A stretch of 59,451 bases of DNA from assembly GCF_034090345.1 (NCBI RefSeq), contig NZ_JAXDSS010000072.1, positions 1-59,451 on the forward strand. Reading direction: 5' to 3'. Both the position numbers and the translations under genes were made by a program. Numbering within the stretch: position 1 is the first letter of the stretch; each line of letters starts with the position of its first letter. A model generated the notes under the pieces. The model was not told where the DNA came from, ran no database searches, and was given only the letters and a program-made list of their open reading frames with translations. Source of the stretch: Peptoniphilus sp034090345. GTDB taxonomy: Bacteria > Bacillota > Clostridia > Tissierellales > Peptoniphilaceae. Below, one piece after another: positions 49,932-59,183 of this stretch.

Positions 49932-50561
49932 TTAATTTTTTAAAATTGCCAGAGTATTATATGAACAAAGTCCGGTAGATAATAAACTATGAGAAAAAAT
50001 ATTGTAATCTATATATGACTTATTTTTTCTCCACCCATCAAATACCTCTATAAATTTTATATTCATCCCCTTATATCTAAATATTTTATACCCACTAATG
50101 GTTACAGTATGGTTGTGATACTCTCCAAAAGCTATATTCATAAGAAGTGGTCTTCCTGCATCTATTTCGCTTTTTACAGGATTATAAAAATTAGAAAAAT
50201 ACCTTCCCTTTGCCTTAACTTTTATTCCATAGTATCTAAAATAGTCTTTCATTATATCATCTATTTTTGATGGCAGTGTTCCAATTGTTTCATCAAATCC
50301 GTAACTTTGTGCAATTGTAAAAATTTGGTCGAAAATTTCTTGTTCCGATAAATCTCCAAAAATTTTGTCGTAGTAACTCAAAACTCGAGTTATTGAAACT
50401 ATTGAGCAGTTTTTATTTGATTTTTTAAATTCACTTTGTAAAAAATCTTTTAAATCCAAGCTTTTTTCTTCCAACAACACTGCTCCATTATAATTTTTAG
50501 TTATATATCCGTACAAATAATCTATTACTTCATATCCTGTAAATTTAATCAAATCAATCAC
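49932..50561 (-). CDS. C39-like cysteine peptidase-fold protein
   Basis: 209 residues, no signal peptide. The pattern fits a papain-like C39-type fold: Cys52 at a helix start (NKNCSIVSITRVLSYY), His151 in HNHTVTISGY and Asp175 in IEVFDGW. It contains a GRPLLMNIAFG strand of the kind found before the histidine. It overlaps the DUF4130-type repair gene by 8 bases and starts with GTG, so it is in that operon. Whether it is an active peptidase, and on what, is not known. Confidence 0.65.
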   Translation of the reverse strand: MIDLIKFTGYEVIDYLYGYITKNYNGAVLLEEKSLDLKDFLQSEFKKSNKNCSIVSITRVLSYYDKIFGDLSEQEIFDQIFTIAQSYGFDETIGTLPSKIDDIMKDYFRYYGIKVKAKGRYFSNFYNPVKSEIDAGRPLLMNIAFGEYHNHTVTISGYKIFRYKGMNIKFIEVFDGWRKNKSYIDYNIFSHSLLSTGLCSYNTLAILKN

Positions 50562-51288
50562 TCTTTTCTATATCTTTTTCAGGGAGATATTTCCAATACT
50601 TCTTAGGCATATTTGACATCATAAGTTTTTTATTCTTTCTTTCATCTATACCCACTGCACTATAAAATTTCTTCCACGCACTCTTAAAAAATATCTCTCT
50701 ATCACTATCTACCGCTTCTATATACTCAACTTCCATAAATTCACAATTCCCATGCACACAAAAAGCTGCTGTTTTTCTATTCACATCATATATAACAAAC
50801 TTTTCATTTGGCATTCTCTTTAAAAAATGTGGAGTTATAAATTTCAATATATCGTTGTGAGGTGTGAACTCTGCAAATAAAAATCCGTCTTGAATTTCTC
50901 TAAATCTAAGAAGCCCTTTGTAATCATGATTCTCTGAGACAAAATTTTTTAAAATACTTCTATACATCACAGCTTCTTCCTGCGCCGAATTCAAATATGA
51001 CAATCCGTACTTATAAACACCTTTTATACACTTTGCTATAACATCTGCTTTTTGCAAATTATCAGAGTGATAAACTATAACTAAATCATTAAAAAAGCTC
51101 TTAGAAATATTTTTTATAATAGAGTTTTTAACTCTCTCATATTTTTTTAAATCCGTACTCACGTGAATATCTTCAAAAAAATTCACTTGCTCAGTTTCAA
51201 TTGAGAAATTAACATTTTCTATTATAGAATATGCTTCAAACACAGCTGTTAAAAGCCCTTCAAAACTTCCGTCATATATATATTTCAT
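50554..51288 (-). CDS. TIGR03915/DUF4130-type putative DNA repair protein
   Basis: 244 residues. The start MKYIYDGSFEGLLTAVFEAY, the central YRSILKNFVSENHDYKGLLRFREI, the FTPHNDILKFITPHFLKRMP stretch and the terminal MPKKYWKYLPE are the marks of this family. The family always travels with the radical SAM protein encoded upstream. The ATG at 51288 lies just past the stop of that gene. The pair is thought to act on DNA lesions or modified bases, but no activity has been shown from the sequence. Confidence 0.9.
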   Translation of the reverse strand: MKYIYDGSFEGLLTAVFEAYSIIENVNFSIETEQVNFFEDIHVSTDLKKYERVKNSIIKNISKSFFNDLVIVYHSDNLQKADVIAKCIKGVYKYGLSYLNSAQEEAVMYRSILKNFVSENHDYKGLLRFREIQDGFLFAEFTPHNDILKFITPHFLKRMPNEKFVIYDVNRKTAAFCVHGNCEFMEVEYIEAVDSDREIFFKSAWKKFYSAVGIDERKNKKLMMSNMPKKYWKYLPEKDIEKSD

Positions 51289-51290
51289 AA

Positions 51291-52520
51291 TCACCACATC
51301 TTCAACTGCTCAACTGAATTAGGATCGTATTGCCCCATAAAATCTTTTAGAGATTCTTTTGTAGAAAAATTTTTCCCTCTATAAACTCCTCCAACAGTTA
51401 TAAAATTAACAGCTCTCTTAGTAGATATTTTCAAACTCTTTAAGTCGTCATACTTTAGAGCTGCAAACTTTCTTGCATTTATGATTCTAAGAGCATAATT
51501 TCTACCAAATCCCGGAATTCTCATAAGCTCTTCATAAGTTGCCCTATTTATTTCAATCGGAAATAAATCTATATTTTCTATTGCCCAATTTGCCTTTGGA
51601 TCTATTCTCAGATCAAAAAATGGATTTTCTCGTTTTAAAATTTCATCTGCCTTGAAACCATAAAACCTTAGCAACCAATCAGCTTGATAAATTCTGTGTT
51701 CTCTAAGGAGTGGAACTTTTTCAATTCCCTTTGTATACTTAGATTTTACAACCGGCACATAACCTGAATAATAAACTCTCTTCATATCAAAAGTTCCGTA
51801 CAATGCCTCAGCTCTGTTTATAATAGTCAAATCATCTTCTCCAGTTGCTCCAACAATCATTTGAGTAGTTTGTCCCGCCGGTACAAATTTTGGTGCACTT
51901 CTAAATTTTTTTCGTTCTTCAATATTTTGTAAGAGATTATTTTTTATATCTTCCATAGGTTTAAATATCTTTAGATAGTTTTTCTGTGGGGCCAACAGAG
52001 CCAACGAATTTTCAGTTGGGAGTTCTATATTTATGCTAATTCTATCAATCAAAATTCCCAAACTTCTTATCAGTTCTTCACTAGCTCCCGGAATTCCCTT
52101 CATATGAATATAACCATTAAAGTTATATTCATATCTTAAAATCCTTGCAATTTCAATCAACTTTTCCATAGTCTTATCCGGACTTTCAGCTATTCCCGAT
52201 GACAAGAATAACCCCTCTATGTAATTTCTCTTATAAAAATTTATAGTCAAATCCGCAACTTCTCTTGGAGTGAATTCTGCTCTTAATACATCATTATCTC
52301 TTCTATTGATACAGTACTCACAATTGTATACGCATTTATTGGTAAGTAAAATTTTAAGAAGTGAAATGCACCTTCCATCTTCACTCCAAGAATGGCAAAT
52401 CCCCGCTATGTGTCCATTGCCAAGCCCTTTATTATTTTTTCTATCCGAACCACTAGAGGAACAACTTACATCATACTTTGCAGCATCTGTTAAAATTTTT
52501 AATTTTTCTTGAAGTTCCAT
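51291..52520 (-). CDS. Putative DNA modification/repair radical SAM protein (TIGR03916 type)
   Basis: 409 residues. The radical SAM cluster is CVYNCEYC (about 60-67), preceded by CISLLKILLTN and followed by FLSSGIAESPD. The C-terminal part has a helix-hairpin-helix DNA-binding motif (YEELMRIPGFGRNYALRIINAR, with a second HhH-like turn after it). The N-terminal KYDVSCSSSGSDRKN stretch is conserved in this family. It is paired with the DUF4130-type protein. The ATG at 52520 follows AGGTGAGA. Target base or lesion unknown. Confidence 0.92.
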   Translation of the reverse strand: MELQEKLKILTDAAKYDVSCSSSGSDRKNNKGLGNGHIAGICHSWSEDGRCISLLKILLTNKCVYNCEYCINRRDNDVLRAEFTPREVADLTINFYKRNYIEGLFLSSGIAESPDKTMEKLIEIARILRYEYNFNGYIHMKGIPGASEELIRSLGILIDRISINIELPTENSLALLAPQKNYLKIFKPMEDIKNNLLQNIEERKKFRSAPKFVPAGQTTQMIVGATGEDDLTIINRAEALYGTFDMKRVYYSGYVPVVKSKYTKGIEKVPLLREHRIYQADWLLRFYGFKADEILKRENPFFDLRIDPKANWAIENIDLFPIEINRATYEELMRIPGFGRNYALRIINARKFAALKYDDLKSLKISTKRAVNFITVGGVYRGKNFSTKESLKDFMGQYDPNSVEQLKMW

Positions 52521-52648
52521 GCTCTCACCTCTTAAAAAATTATAACATCTGTCACACCCGTTGTAAACATACGTTCTAAATCCTTGACTTTTGTTCTTTC
52601 TCCTTAAAATAATTTCTATAATAAAAACCTATACCTACACAAACTTTT

Positions 52649-52713
52649 ATAAAAAACAAACTCCAACTTACTTAGTAAATCAGAGTTTGTCATTATTAAT
52701 CTTCTAATATTTT
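52649..52713. repeat. 65-bp direct repeat, left copy (duplicate of permease gene end)
   Basis: Identical over 65 bases to 57628-57692. It contains the codons KILED and stop of the permease gene plus its terminator ACAAACTC...GAGTTTGT-TTTTTT on the minus strand. Here it lies just past the TRAP operon and probably terminates it. Confidence 0.9.
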
Positions 52714-52759
52714 CTATAATTAATGTATTAATAATTCATTTTACGTAAAAAATTCATCT

Positions 52760-54043
52760 TTATTTTAATATATTTGGCAAAAAAAGAATTATTTGAGGTA
52801 TATAAGCAAATAACAAGACAGTTAGTAATTCTATAATCAAGAACGGTAAAACTCCTTTCACAATATCATTAAATTTTAATCCTGTTATCGATGCTGCTGT
52901 AAACAAATTATATCCAAAAGGAGGCGTAACATATCCTATAACCAAATTTATTACAAAAATCATTCCTAAATGTAACGGATCTATTCCAAGTTGTAATCCA
53001 AAAGGAACAATTACAGGAGCAATTATAATAATTGCTGCAACAGTATCCATTAAAGCCCCTACAAAGAATAAAATTATCATTAGAACTAATAAATATACAT
53101 ACTTATTAGTTATTATTCCACTCAAATATAATGCTATTGTAGACCCTATATTAGTTACTGACATTATCCAAGAAAGCAAATTTGCTGCCCCCATGATTAT
53201 ACCTACCATGGCTGATGTCTCCATCGCTTTTAATAACGCCCCTGGTAATTCATAAATTTTTATCTCTCTATATATTACCATACCTAATACTAATGAATAC
53301 ACTACTCCAATAGCAGCTGCCTCTGTAGGTGTAAATATCCCCGAGTAAATTCCCCCTAATATTATTATCGGTAAAAGTAGGGCTCCAAGAGCTGACCATG
53401 TAGATTTTATTAATTCTGTAAAATTAAACTTTTTCCTGTCATTCTCCATTATTTTCGGATTATTTTTTATAATTACAAAATTTACTAAAATCAAAAATAA
53501 CATCATTACAATTCCAGGTATAATACCGGCTATGAACATTTTAGGTATTGAAATTCCCATTGTAACTCCATAAATTATCATAGGAATGCTTGGAGGAATT
53601 ATAGGTCCTAAAGCTCCCCCGGCAGCAACCATTCCTGCGGCTGTTTTTTTATCATACCCATTCTTAGTTAAAGATGGTATCATTGTACTCCCAATAGCTG
53701 CTACTGTAGCAGGACCTGACCCCGTTAAAGCTGCAAAAATAGCACATGAAACTATTGTTACAACTCCTAATCCCCCTGGTAACCAACCAATCAATTCATC
53801 CGACCAATGAATCATCCTTTTTGATATTCCCCCTTTATCCATTATCTCTCCGACTAATACAAATAATGGTATTGCCAATAAAGGAAATGAATCTAATCCT
53901 GTTATAAATCTTTGACTTACTAATAATAAAGGTTTCATGTCAGTTATTAATAAAAATACAATACCTGAACCCAATATAGACAAAAACACTGGTAACCCTA
54001 TAAAAATTAATATGAACATTAACAAAAACATAATTCCTACCAT
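52760..54043 (-). CDS. dctM: TRAP transporter large permease subunit
   Basis: 427 residues with about 12 membrane segments. FLLMFILIFIGLPVFLSILGSG starts it. GPATVAAIGSTMIPSLTKNGY and GGALGPIIPPSIPMIIYGV are the DctM signatures; DTVAAIIIIAPVIVPFG and NLVIGYVTPPFGYNLF are in the second half. It forms the ion-driven channel of a tripartite transporter. The ATG overlaps the dctQ stop by one base. Solute identity cannot be inferred from DctM. Confidence 0.93.
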   Translation of the reverse strand: MVGIMFLLMFILIFIGLPVFLSILGSGIVFLLITDMKPLLLVSQRFITGLDSFPLLAIPLFVLVGEIMDKGGISKRMIHWSDELIGWLPGGLGVVTIVSCAIFAALTGSGPATVAAIGSTMIPSLTKNGYDKKTAAGMVAAGGALGPIIPPSIPMIIYGVTMGISIPKMFIAGIIPGIVMMLFLILVNFVIIKNNPKIMENDRKKFNFTELIKSTWSALGALLLPIIILGGIYSGIFTPTEAAAIGVVYSLVLGMVIYREIKIYELPGALLKAMETSAMVGIIMGAANLLSWIMSVTNIGSTIALYLSGIITNKYVYLLVLMIILFFVGALMDTVAAIIIIAPVIVPFGLQLGIDPLHLGMIFVINLVIGYVTPPFGYNLFTAASITGLKFNDIVKGVLPFLIIELLTVLLFAYIPQIILFLPNILK

Positions 54044-54522
54044 TAAATATCATCTCCCATATAGTTTGCCATATTCATATATATATCATATATAGAATAA
54101 AAAGTTATCAATGCTCCAAATATTGGTGCCGCCATATATACAAATGCCATACTAATCCTCAATGCAGGACTAAGTTGAGTTCTAACCGCCCAAGCTACTT
54201 TTGATCCAAAAACTATTAATATAGTTCCTATTAAAATCGTTAAAATATTTATTATTAAACTTAGTTTCTTTCTATTCTTATCACTTATATTTTCTGTAAC
54301 TACACTCACGGTAGCGTTACTTTTGCTTTTTGTACATAATGCTGCTCCTAATAAATTAGCCCATATAAAGCTATATCTAGCTAATTCTTCTGTCCATGAT
54401 AAAGAAGAGTTTAGAATAAATCTTGTGAATACTTGTAATACACATGATATTATCAACGCTAAAAAAACTGTTATAATTAATATTTTCAATACTTTAGTAA
54501 TCAAATTATTTAACTTCACCAT
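54043..54522 (-). CDS. dctQ: TRAP transporter small permease subunit
   Basis: 159 residues, four membrane helices. The second helix region SSLSWTEELARYSFIWANLLGAAL is the DctQ motif. The ATG at 54522 has AAAGGTGG five bases upstream and is preferred to the GTG at 54531. It pairs with DctM in the membrane. Confidence 0.9.
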   Translation of the reverse strand: MVKLNNLITKVLKILIITVFLALIISCVLQVFTRFILNSSLSWTEELARYSFIWANLLGAALCTKSKSNATVSVVTENISDKNRKKLSLIINILTILIGTILIVFGSKVAWAVRTQLSPALRISMAFVYMAAPIFGALITFYSIYDIYMNMANYMGDDI

Positions 54523-54533
54523 AAAATCCACCT

Positions 54534-55529
54534 TTATAAATTTAATTCACTCGATAATTCATCAAAATATTCTTCTCCGATAACTTGAGATCTACTTTTA
54601 TAAAAATCTTTAAACTTTTTCTTAAAAGCATCCTTATCTATATCTCTGATTATTTTCATACCTTGATTTTCCATTTCTTTTAACATTTTAGTTTCTTTAT
54701 CTGCATTACTAGTTCTAGTAATCTTACCTGCATATTCTGCGGCTTGTCTCAGTATTTCTTTCTCTTCTTCATTTAATTCATCATATATATTTTTTGATAT
54801 ACATAGAATTAATGGCGAGTAAAAATGCCCTGTTAAATTTAGGTCTTTTGCTATATCTACAAACCCATTTGTATAAGTTACGCTTATTGGTATGTCTAAC
54901 CCATCTATAGTGCCTTGTTGTAATCCTGTTATAGTTTCTGACCATGACATTGGAACCGCATTAGTCTCTAATTGTTGATATGTCTTTATATATGTATCCG
55001 TTTCCATACATCTGATTTTTAAACCTTTAAAATCACCAGGGTATCTAACTTCTGCATTAGCTGTTACTAAATGTCTAAATCCTCCTTCTCCATACGCTAA
55101 TGCTTTTATCCCATATTTTTCATACTCATTCAAAACTTTTCTTCCTATATTTCCATCAAGTATACTTGCAGCTTCTTTTGAATTCCCAAAAATAAAAGGT
55201 AAATCAAATAACCCTGCTTCTTTTATATAACCACTTATATATGCATTAGTCATGATAGCCATATCAGTTGTACCTATTTGCATTCCAGTGAACATTTCCC
55301 CTTCTTGCCCAAGCTGACCTGAACCTTTTATGTCTATAACAATTTTTCCATTTGTTTTTTTATAAACTTCATTCGAAAAATTCTTAGCAAATATAAAATA
55401 AGGGTCATCTTCAACCGGAGCTGTTGTAAAACCAATTTGAAATACTTTATTTTCAGTTTTGCTCTTCGAACAACCTACTAAATTTAATATTAATAATGAA
55501 ATAATTACTACTATTGCATATTTTTTCAA
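54534..55529 (-). CDS. dctP: TRAP transporter solute-binding lipoprotein
   Basis: 331 residues. The lipoprotein signal ends ILNLVGC with Cys20. The DctP fold shows VEDDPYFIFAKNFSNEVYK, GQLGQEGEMFTGMQIGT, LKIRCMETDTYIKTYQQLETNAVPMSWSET, and GLQQGTIDGLDIPI; the Arg in KIRCM normally binds a carboxylate. The solute is probably an organic acid, but is not identified. TTG start at 55529 with GGAGGG six bases upstream. It follows the hydrolase gene by two bases. Confidence 0.9.
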   Translation of the reverse strand: MKKYAIVVIISLLILNLVGCSKSKTENKVFQIGFTTAPVEDDPYFIFAKNFSNEVYKKTNGKIVIDIKGSGQLGQEGEMFTGMQIGTTDMAIMTNAYISGYIKEAGLFDLPFIFGNSKEAASILDGNIGRKVLNEYEKYGIKALAYGEGGFRHLVTANAEVRYPGDFKGLKIRCMETDTYIKTYQQLETNAVPMSWSETITGLQQGTIDGLDIPISVTYTNGFVDIAKDLNLTGHFYSPLILCISKNIYDELNEEEKEILRQAAEYAGKITRTSNADKETKMLKEMENQGMKIIRDIDKDAFKKKFKDFYKSRSQVIGEEYFDELSSELNL

Positions 55530-55531
55530 TT

Positions 55532-56380
55532 TCAGCCCTCCACTAAATTTTTAGGTGTAAACTTTATCATCTTTTCTATATTTTTTGTTTCTATTCCACT
55601 TTCTAAACAAAATTTGATAGCATCTTTCATTGAATTTATAGGTGTTTTTTTATTATATATCCCCCTATCAGTACTAATAAAAATGTTTTCATAATCTAGA
55701 TTTCTCATTACATTTAAAAACTTGTTTTTTGAGCAATCTCCATCTTCTAAATTGGCCCAAACTTTTTCTAATATTACTCCTTTTTTTGCTAACATTAATT
55801 GTGTGTCAATATCAATATCAGTTCTTAGCCAATCAGGATGTGTTAGCACTATTTTAACCTTGTTTTTAATTGATTCTTGACACAAAATAATACTTTCTTC
55901 AACACTAAGATGCCCCGTAGCTATAACTGCATTATATTTTTTAACAACCTCAATAATTTCGTAAACCTCTTTTTTCAATTTTCCTTTATCATCTAAAATA
56001 CTTATTCCTTTTCTATTAAAAAAATCTCCTTTCATATTTCCATACTTTAAAGAATTTTCTGAATCTCTAGTAGGAAACCAAACAAATACTCCACCTAATT
56101 TTAAAGAACTTTCACATGCATATGGATTCAATCCTCCTACTGGATAATTTAATACTATTCCTCCATAGGCTTTAGTATTAAAATTAAAATGCGAATTTAT
56201 TAATTGTGCCCTACCTATAGTTGATTCATAATGATTTTTTATCATTACGCCACTCATATTATATTTATTTGCATTTTTTATTAAATCTATATCATCTATG
56301 CTTCTTTTTACATGAGATGGACTACTATGTGTATGTAAATCATATGAACCTATTAATAAATCTAAAATTAAATCTTCCAC
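55532..56380 (-). CDS. DUF6282-type metal-dependent hydrolase
   Basis: 282 residues. The N-terminal SYDLHTHSSPSHVKR puts metal ligands at D14, H16 and H18. VMIKNHYES, ATGHLSVEES, VLTHPDW and FISTDRGIYN carry the other expected ligands of a PHP/amidohydrolase-like barrel. The GGIVLNYPVGGLNPYA loop is typical of DUF6282. It is the first gene of the TRAP operon (GTG start with AAAGGGG), so it may act on the imported compound. The substrate is not known. Confidence 0.82.
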   Translation of the reverse strand: MEDLILDLLIGSYDLHTHSSPSHVKRSIDDIDLIKNANKYNMSGVMIKNHYESTIGRAQLINSHFNFNTKAYGGIVLNYPVGGLNPYACESSLKLGGVFVWFPTRDSENSLKYGNMKGDFFNRKGISILDDKGKLKKEVYEIIEVVKKYNAVIATGHLSVEESIILCQESIKNKVKIVLTHPDWLRTDIDIDTQLMLAKKGVILEKVWANLEDGDCSKNKFLNVMRNLDYENIFISTDRGIYNKKTPINSMKDAIKFCLESGIETKNIEKMIKFTPKNLVEG

Positions 56381-56610
56381 TTTTTCCCCTTTCTAAATAT
56401 TTTCATATTTATTTTATAAACTTAATTTAACAAAGTAAAACAAGCGATTTTTTTATTAATTAAAGTTTTAACTTGTTATATCATTGTATAATGTTATAAT
56501 TTATGTATTATTAATGTTTTATTGATCAAATAAACTAATAATTTTTATTTAGTACAAGTTTTTTCAATAATGTATAATTATTAACAATATATTTCTTGTG
56601 AGGTGACATT

Positions 56611-57537
56611 ATGACGCAAAATCAAAAAATTTTTTTATTTATTGCTGAAAATTTAAGTTTTAATAAAGCTGCTAAACATTTTTTTGTTACTCAACAATGT
56701 ATTAGTGACCATATTAACAGAATAGAAAATGAATATGGAACTAAATTATTTTATAGAAAGCCATACCTACATTTAACTCAAGCTGGAGAAGCAGTATATA
56801 AATCATTATCTACTATAAATAGAATCGAAAGTGATTTAAAATCAAGTATTGAAAATTTTTCTAATGAAAAAAGGGGTTCATTTACTTTCGGAATTAGCAC
56901 ATCTCGATCTAAGGTTTTGCTTCCAAAAGTTCTTAATAAATACTATGAATATTTTCCAGAAGTTAATATTTCTTTTTTTAGTGGAGATACCTCTATATTA
57001 GAAAACAAATTATTAAAGAATGAAATTGACTTATTTCTTGGAATTAATTCTAGTTTAGACTTAGATTTAGATATTACTCCTGTCGCAGAGGATTACATGT
57101 ACATAGTAATTAATAAAAATTTATTTAAAAAGTATTTTTCAAAAGAACAACTTCAATTATTTAAGCATGGATTCGATTTAAATTTATTAAAAGATATTCC
57201 TATTACTATGTACTATAATACCGGGGCTTTATATCAACTTATGCAACAGCATATTCTAAGCCATGGTATACAATTAAATAAAACTCCTTACTTTATAAGT
57301 GAATGTGATGTTCAAATTAGTTTATGTTTAAATAATACTACTTGTGCTATTGTCCCTAGAATGTTATCAATACATTTATTAGACAATCCAGAAATCTTCT
57401 TATTTCCTATAAAAGATTTTAATTATCCTTTAAGAATTGATATTGTTAAGAATAAATACATAGATCTACCACATTATGTCAAAGCATTTAATAATCTATT
57501 AATAGAAGAAATTAAAAATATTCAAAAACTACTCTGA
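56611..57537 (+). CDS. LysR-family transcriptional regulator
   Basis: 308 residues. The N-terminal helix-turn-helix reads NLSFNKAAKHFFVTQQCISDHINRIENEYGTKLFYR. The remainder is the periplasmic-binding-like sensor (SFTFGISTSRSKVLLPKVL, FFSGDTSILENKLL). It diverges from the TRAP/DUF6282 operon across about 230 bases, the usual setting for LysR control of that operon. An AAGTT-TT-AACTT palindrome at 56463-56474 is a candidate site. GAGGTG precedes the ATG. The gene is markedly AT-rich, as is the whole module. Confidence 0.92.
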   Translation: MTQNQKIFLFIAENLSFNKAAKHFFVTQQCISDHINRIENEYGTKLFYRKPYLHLTQAGEAVYKSLSTINRIESDLKSSIENFSNEKRGSFTFGISTSRSKVLLPKVLNKYYEYFPEVNISFFSGDTSILENKLLKNEIDLFLGINSSLDLDLDITPVAEDYMYIVINKNLFKKYFSKEQLQLFKHGFDLNLLKDIPITMYYNTGALYQLMQQHILSHGIQLNKTPYFISECDVQISLCLNNTTCAIVPRMLSIHLLDNPEIFLFPIKDFNYPLRIDIVKNKYIDLPHYVKAFNNLLIEEIKNIQKLL

Positions 57538-57627
57538 GCTAATTTTAATATAAGTCCAAAAAATGCTCACAAATTTATTAGAAAATAGTATTTGTATAAA
57601 ATAACTATATTTTGGAAATTCAAATCA

Positions 57628-57692
57628 ATAAAAAACAAACTCCAACTTACTTAGTAAATCAGAGTTTGTCATTATTAATCTTCTAATATTTT
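57628..57692. repeat. 65-bp direct repeat, right copy (native permease gene end)
   Basis: The 3' end of the uracil-type permease gene (LED codons and stop at 57675) plus its terminator ACAAACTC/GAGTTTGT with T run on the minus strand. Identical to 52649-52713. Confidence 0.9.
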
Positions 57693-58934
57693 TAATCTTC
57701 TACAAATATGGAACGTTATACTTAAAATAACTGCAACCACACTTGCCAATACCATTCCTGATAGTTCCACATTCCCAACAGAAATTGTCAAACCACTAAG
57801 ACCTGTAACTAATATTACACTTGTCAAAATCAGGTTTGCACTTTTTGAATAGTCTACTTTTGCATCAACCAAAAGTCTCAACCCGCTTGCCCCTATCATT
57901 CCATATAATAAGAACGTAACTCCCCCTATTACATCTCCAGGGATTGTTTGAATAAGTGCTGCCAAAGGTCCAACGAATGCCATACATATTGAAACCATAG
58001 CCGCTCCAGCTATTACTTGAACGCTATATACGCCAGTAACTGCCATTACACCTATATTTTCTCCATATGTTGTAGTCGGAACTGAACCCAAAAATCCTGA
58101 AACCATTGTAGAAAAATTGTCTGCAAGTATTGTCCTATCAAGTCCTGGGTCTTTTATTATATCTCTTCCTATTATGTTGCTTGTGACCACTTGATGACTT
58201 ATATTTTCACTCATTATAACCAATGTCACAGGCAGCATTGTCAAAATTGGTTCCCAATGAAAAGCCGGTGTTTGAAAATTTGGAACTACAAATAAACTCG
58301 CTCCTTTTATCCCTGAAAAATCAATCATACCAAATAAATATGCTGTTATATAACCAACTACTATTGCTATCAAAATTGGTATTGTTGCCCAAAATTTTTT
58401 AAAGAGAACTGAACCAAAAATTGCCGTTAATAATGTTATTGCGAAAACTATTCTGTCCGGATTAGTTGCAGTCTCACCCATTATATTTGCTCCTATTGTT
58501 CCACCAGCTATTGTTGCCGATGCCAATTGAAGTCCTATAAGTGCTACTACCGCTCCCATTGCCGCTGGAGGAAGGACTATATCTAACCAACTAACTCCTC
58601 TTTTCTTGATTAGCCAAGCTATAAAACAACCTATCGCACCTACTGCTACGAATCCTCCGAGTGCATATTCGAATGGATATTTTGATAAAATAACTTGAGT
58701 TGGTCCTAAGAATGCAAAACTTGAGCCTAAATAAGCTGGCACTTTTTTATTGGTTATCCAAATTAACAAAAATGTTCCAATACCATTCATTAAAAGTACA
58801 ATACTCGGGTCCATTTTAAATACTAATGGAACTAGTACAGAAGCTCCAAACATAGCAAACGTATGTTGTAAGCTCAAAGGTATAAGCAGATTTAAAGGTA
58901 CTTTTTCATCTACTCCTATAATTTTCTTATTCAT
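57675..58934 (-). CDS. Uracil/xanthine-type NCS2 permease
   Basis: 419 residues, about 12-14 membrane segments. VPLNLLIPLSLQHTFAMFGASVLVPL is the UraA-type first helix. SSFAFLGPTQVIL, MSENISHQVV and SVPTTTYGENIGVMAVTGVYS carry the substrate-binding residues of the UraA branch. Uracil is the likeliest substrate; xanthine or urate transport in the same superfamily cannot be ruled out, given the purine genes nearby. GGGAGGGAG precedes the ATG. Its last codons lie in the 65-bp repeat. Confidence 0.9.
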   Translation of the reverse strand: MNKKIIGVDEKVPLNLLIPLSLQHTFAMFGASVLVPLVFKMDPSIVLLMNGIGTFLLIWITNKKVPAYLGSSFAFLGPTQVILSKYPFEYALGGFVAVGAIGCFIAWLIKKRGVSWLDIVLPPAAMGAVVALIGLQLASATIAGGTIGANIMGETATNPDRIVFAITLLTAIFGSVLFKKFWATIPILIAIVVGYITAYLFGMIDFSGIKGASLFVVPNFQTPAFHWEPILTMLPVTLVIMSENISHQVVTSNIIGRDIIKDPGLDRTILADNFSTMVSGFLGSVPTTTYGENIGVMAVTGVYSVQVIAGAAMVSICMAFVGPLAALIQTIPGDVIGGVTFLLYGMIGASGLRLLVDAKVDYSKSANLILTSVILVTGLSGLTISVGNVELSGMVLASVVAVILSITFHICRRLKILED

Positions 58935-58990
58935 TTCTCCCTCCCATTTTAGTTTTTAAAATTTCAACTTTTTTCAAACTTTCCTTATGT

Positions 58991-59019
58991 ATTTTACTCT
59001 ATTTATTTTTAAGTCTCAA
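58991..59019 (-). promoter_or_regulatory. Promoter of the uracil-type permease gene
   Basis: On the minus strand TTGAGA (59019-59014), a 17-base spacer and TAAAAT (58996-58991), 57 bases before the start codon. No clear PyrR anti-terminator was found in the leader. Confidence 0.7.
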
Positions 59020-59138
59020 TGATTAAATTAGAAAATAATTCATTTGTATTATCTGCCCCAACTATGTTTAATGCTAAATATAAGTTTAACTTTTAAATAG
59101 GAATATTTTTATAATCTTTTAATTTATTTTATTTGCTC

Positions 59139-59168
59139 AAAAAAAGACCCTAGATTACTCTAAGGTCT
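59139..59168 (-). terminator. Terminator of tuf
   Basis: AGACC..AGA-GTAA-TCT.GGGTCT followed by seven Ts on the minus strand, about 15 bases past the tuf stop. Confidence 0.85.
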
Positions 59169-59183
59169 AATTGTTTAATTAAA

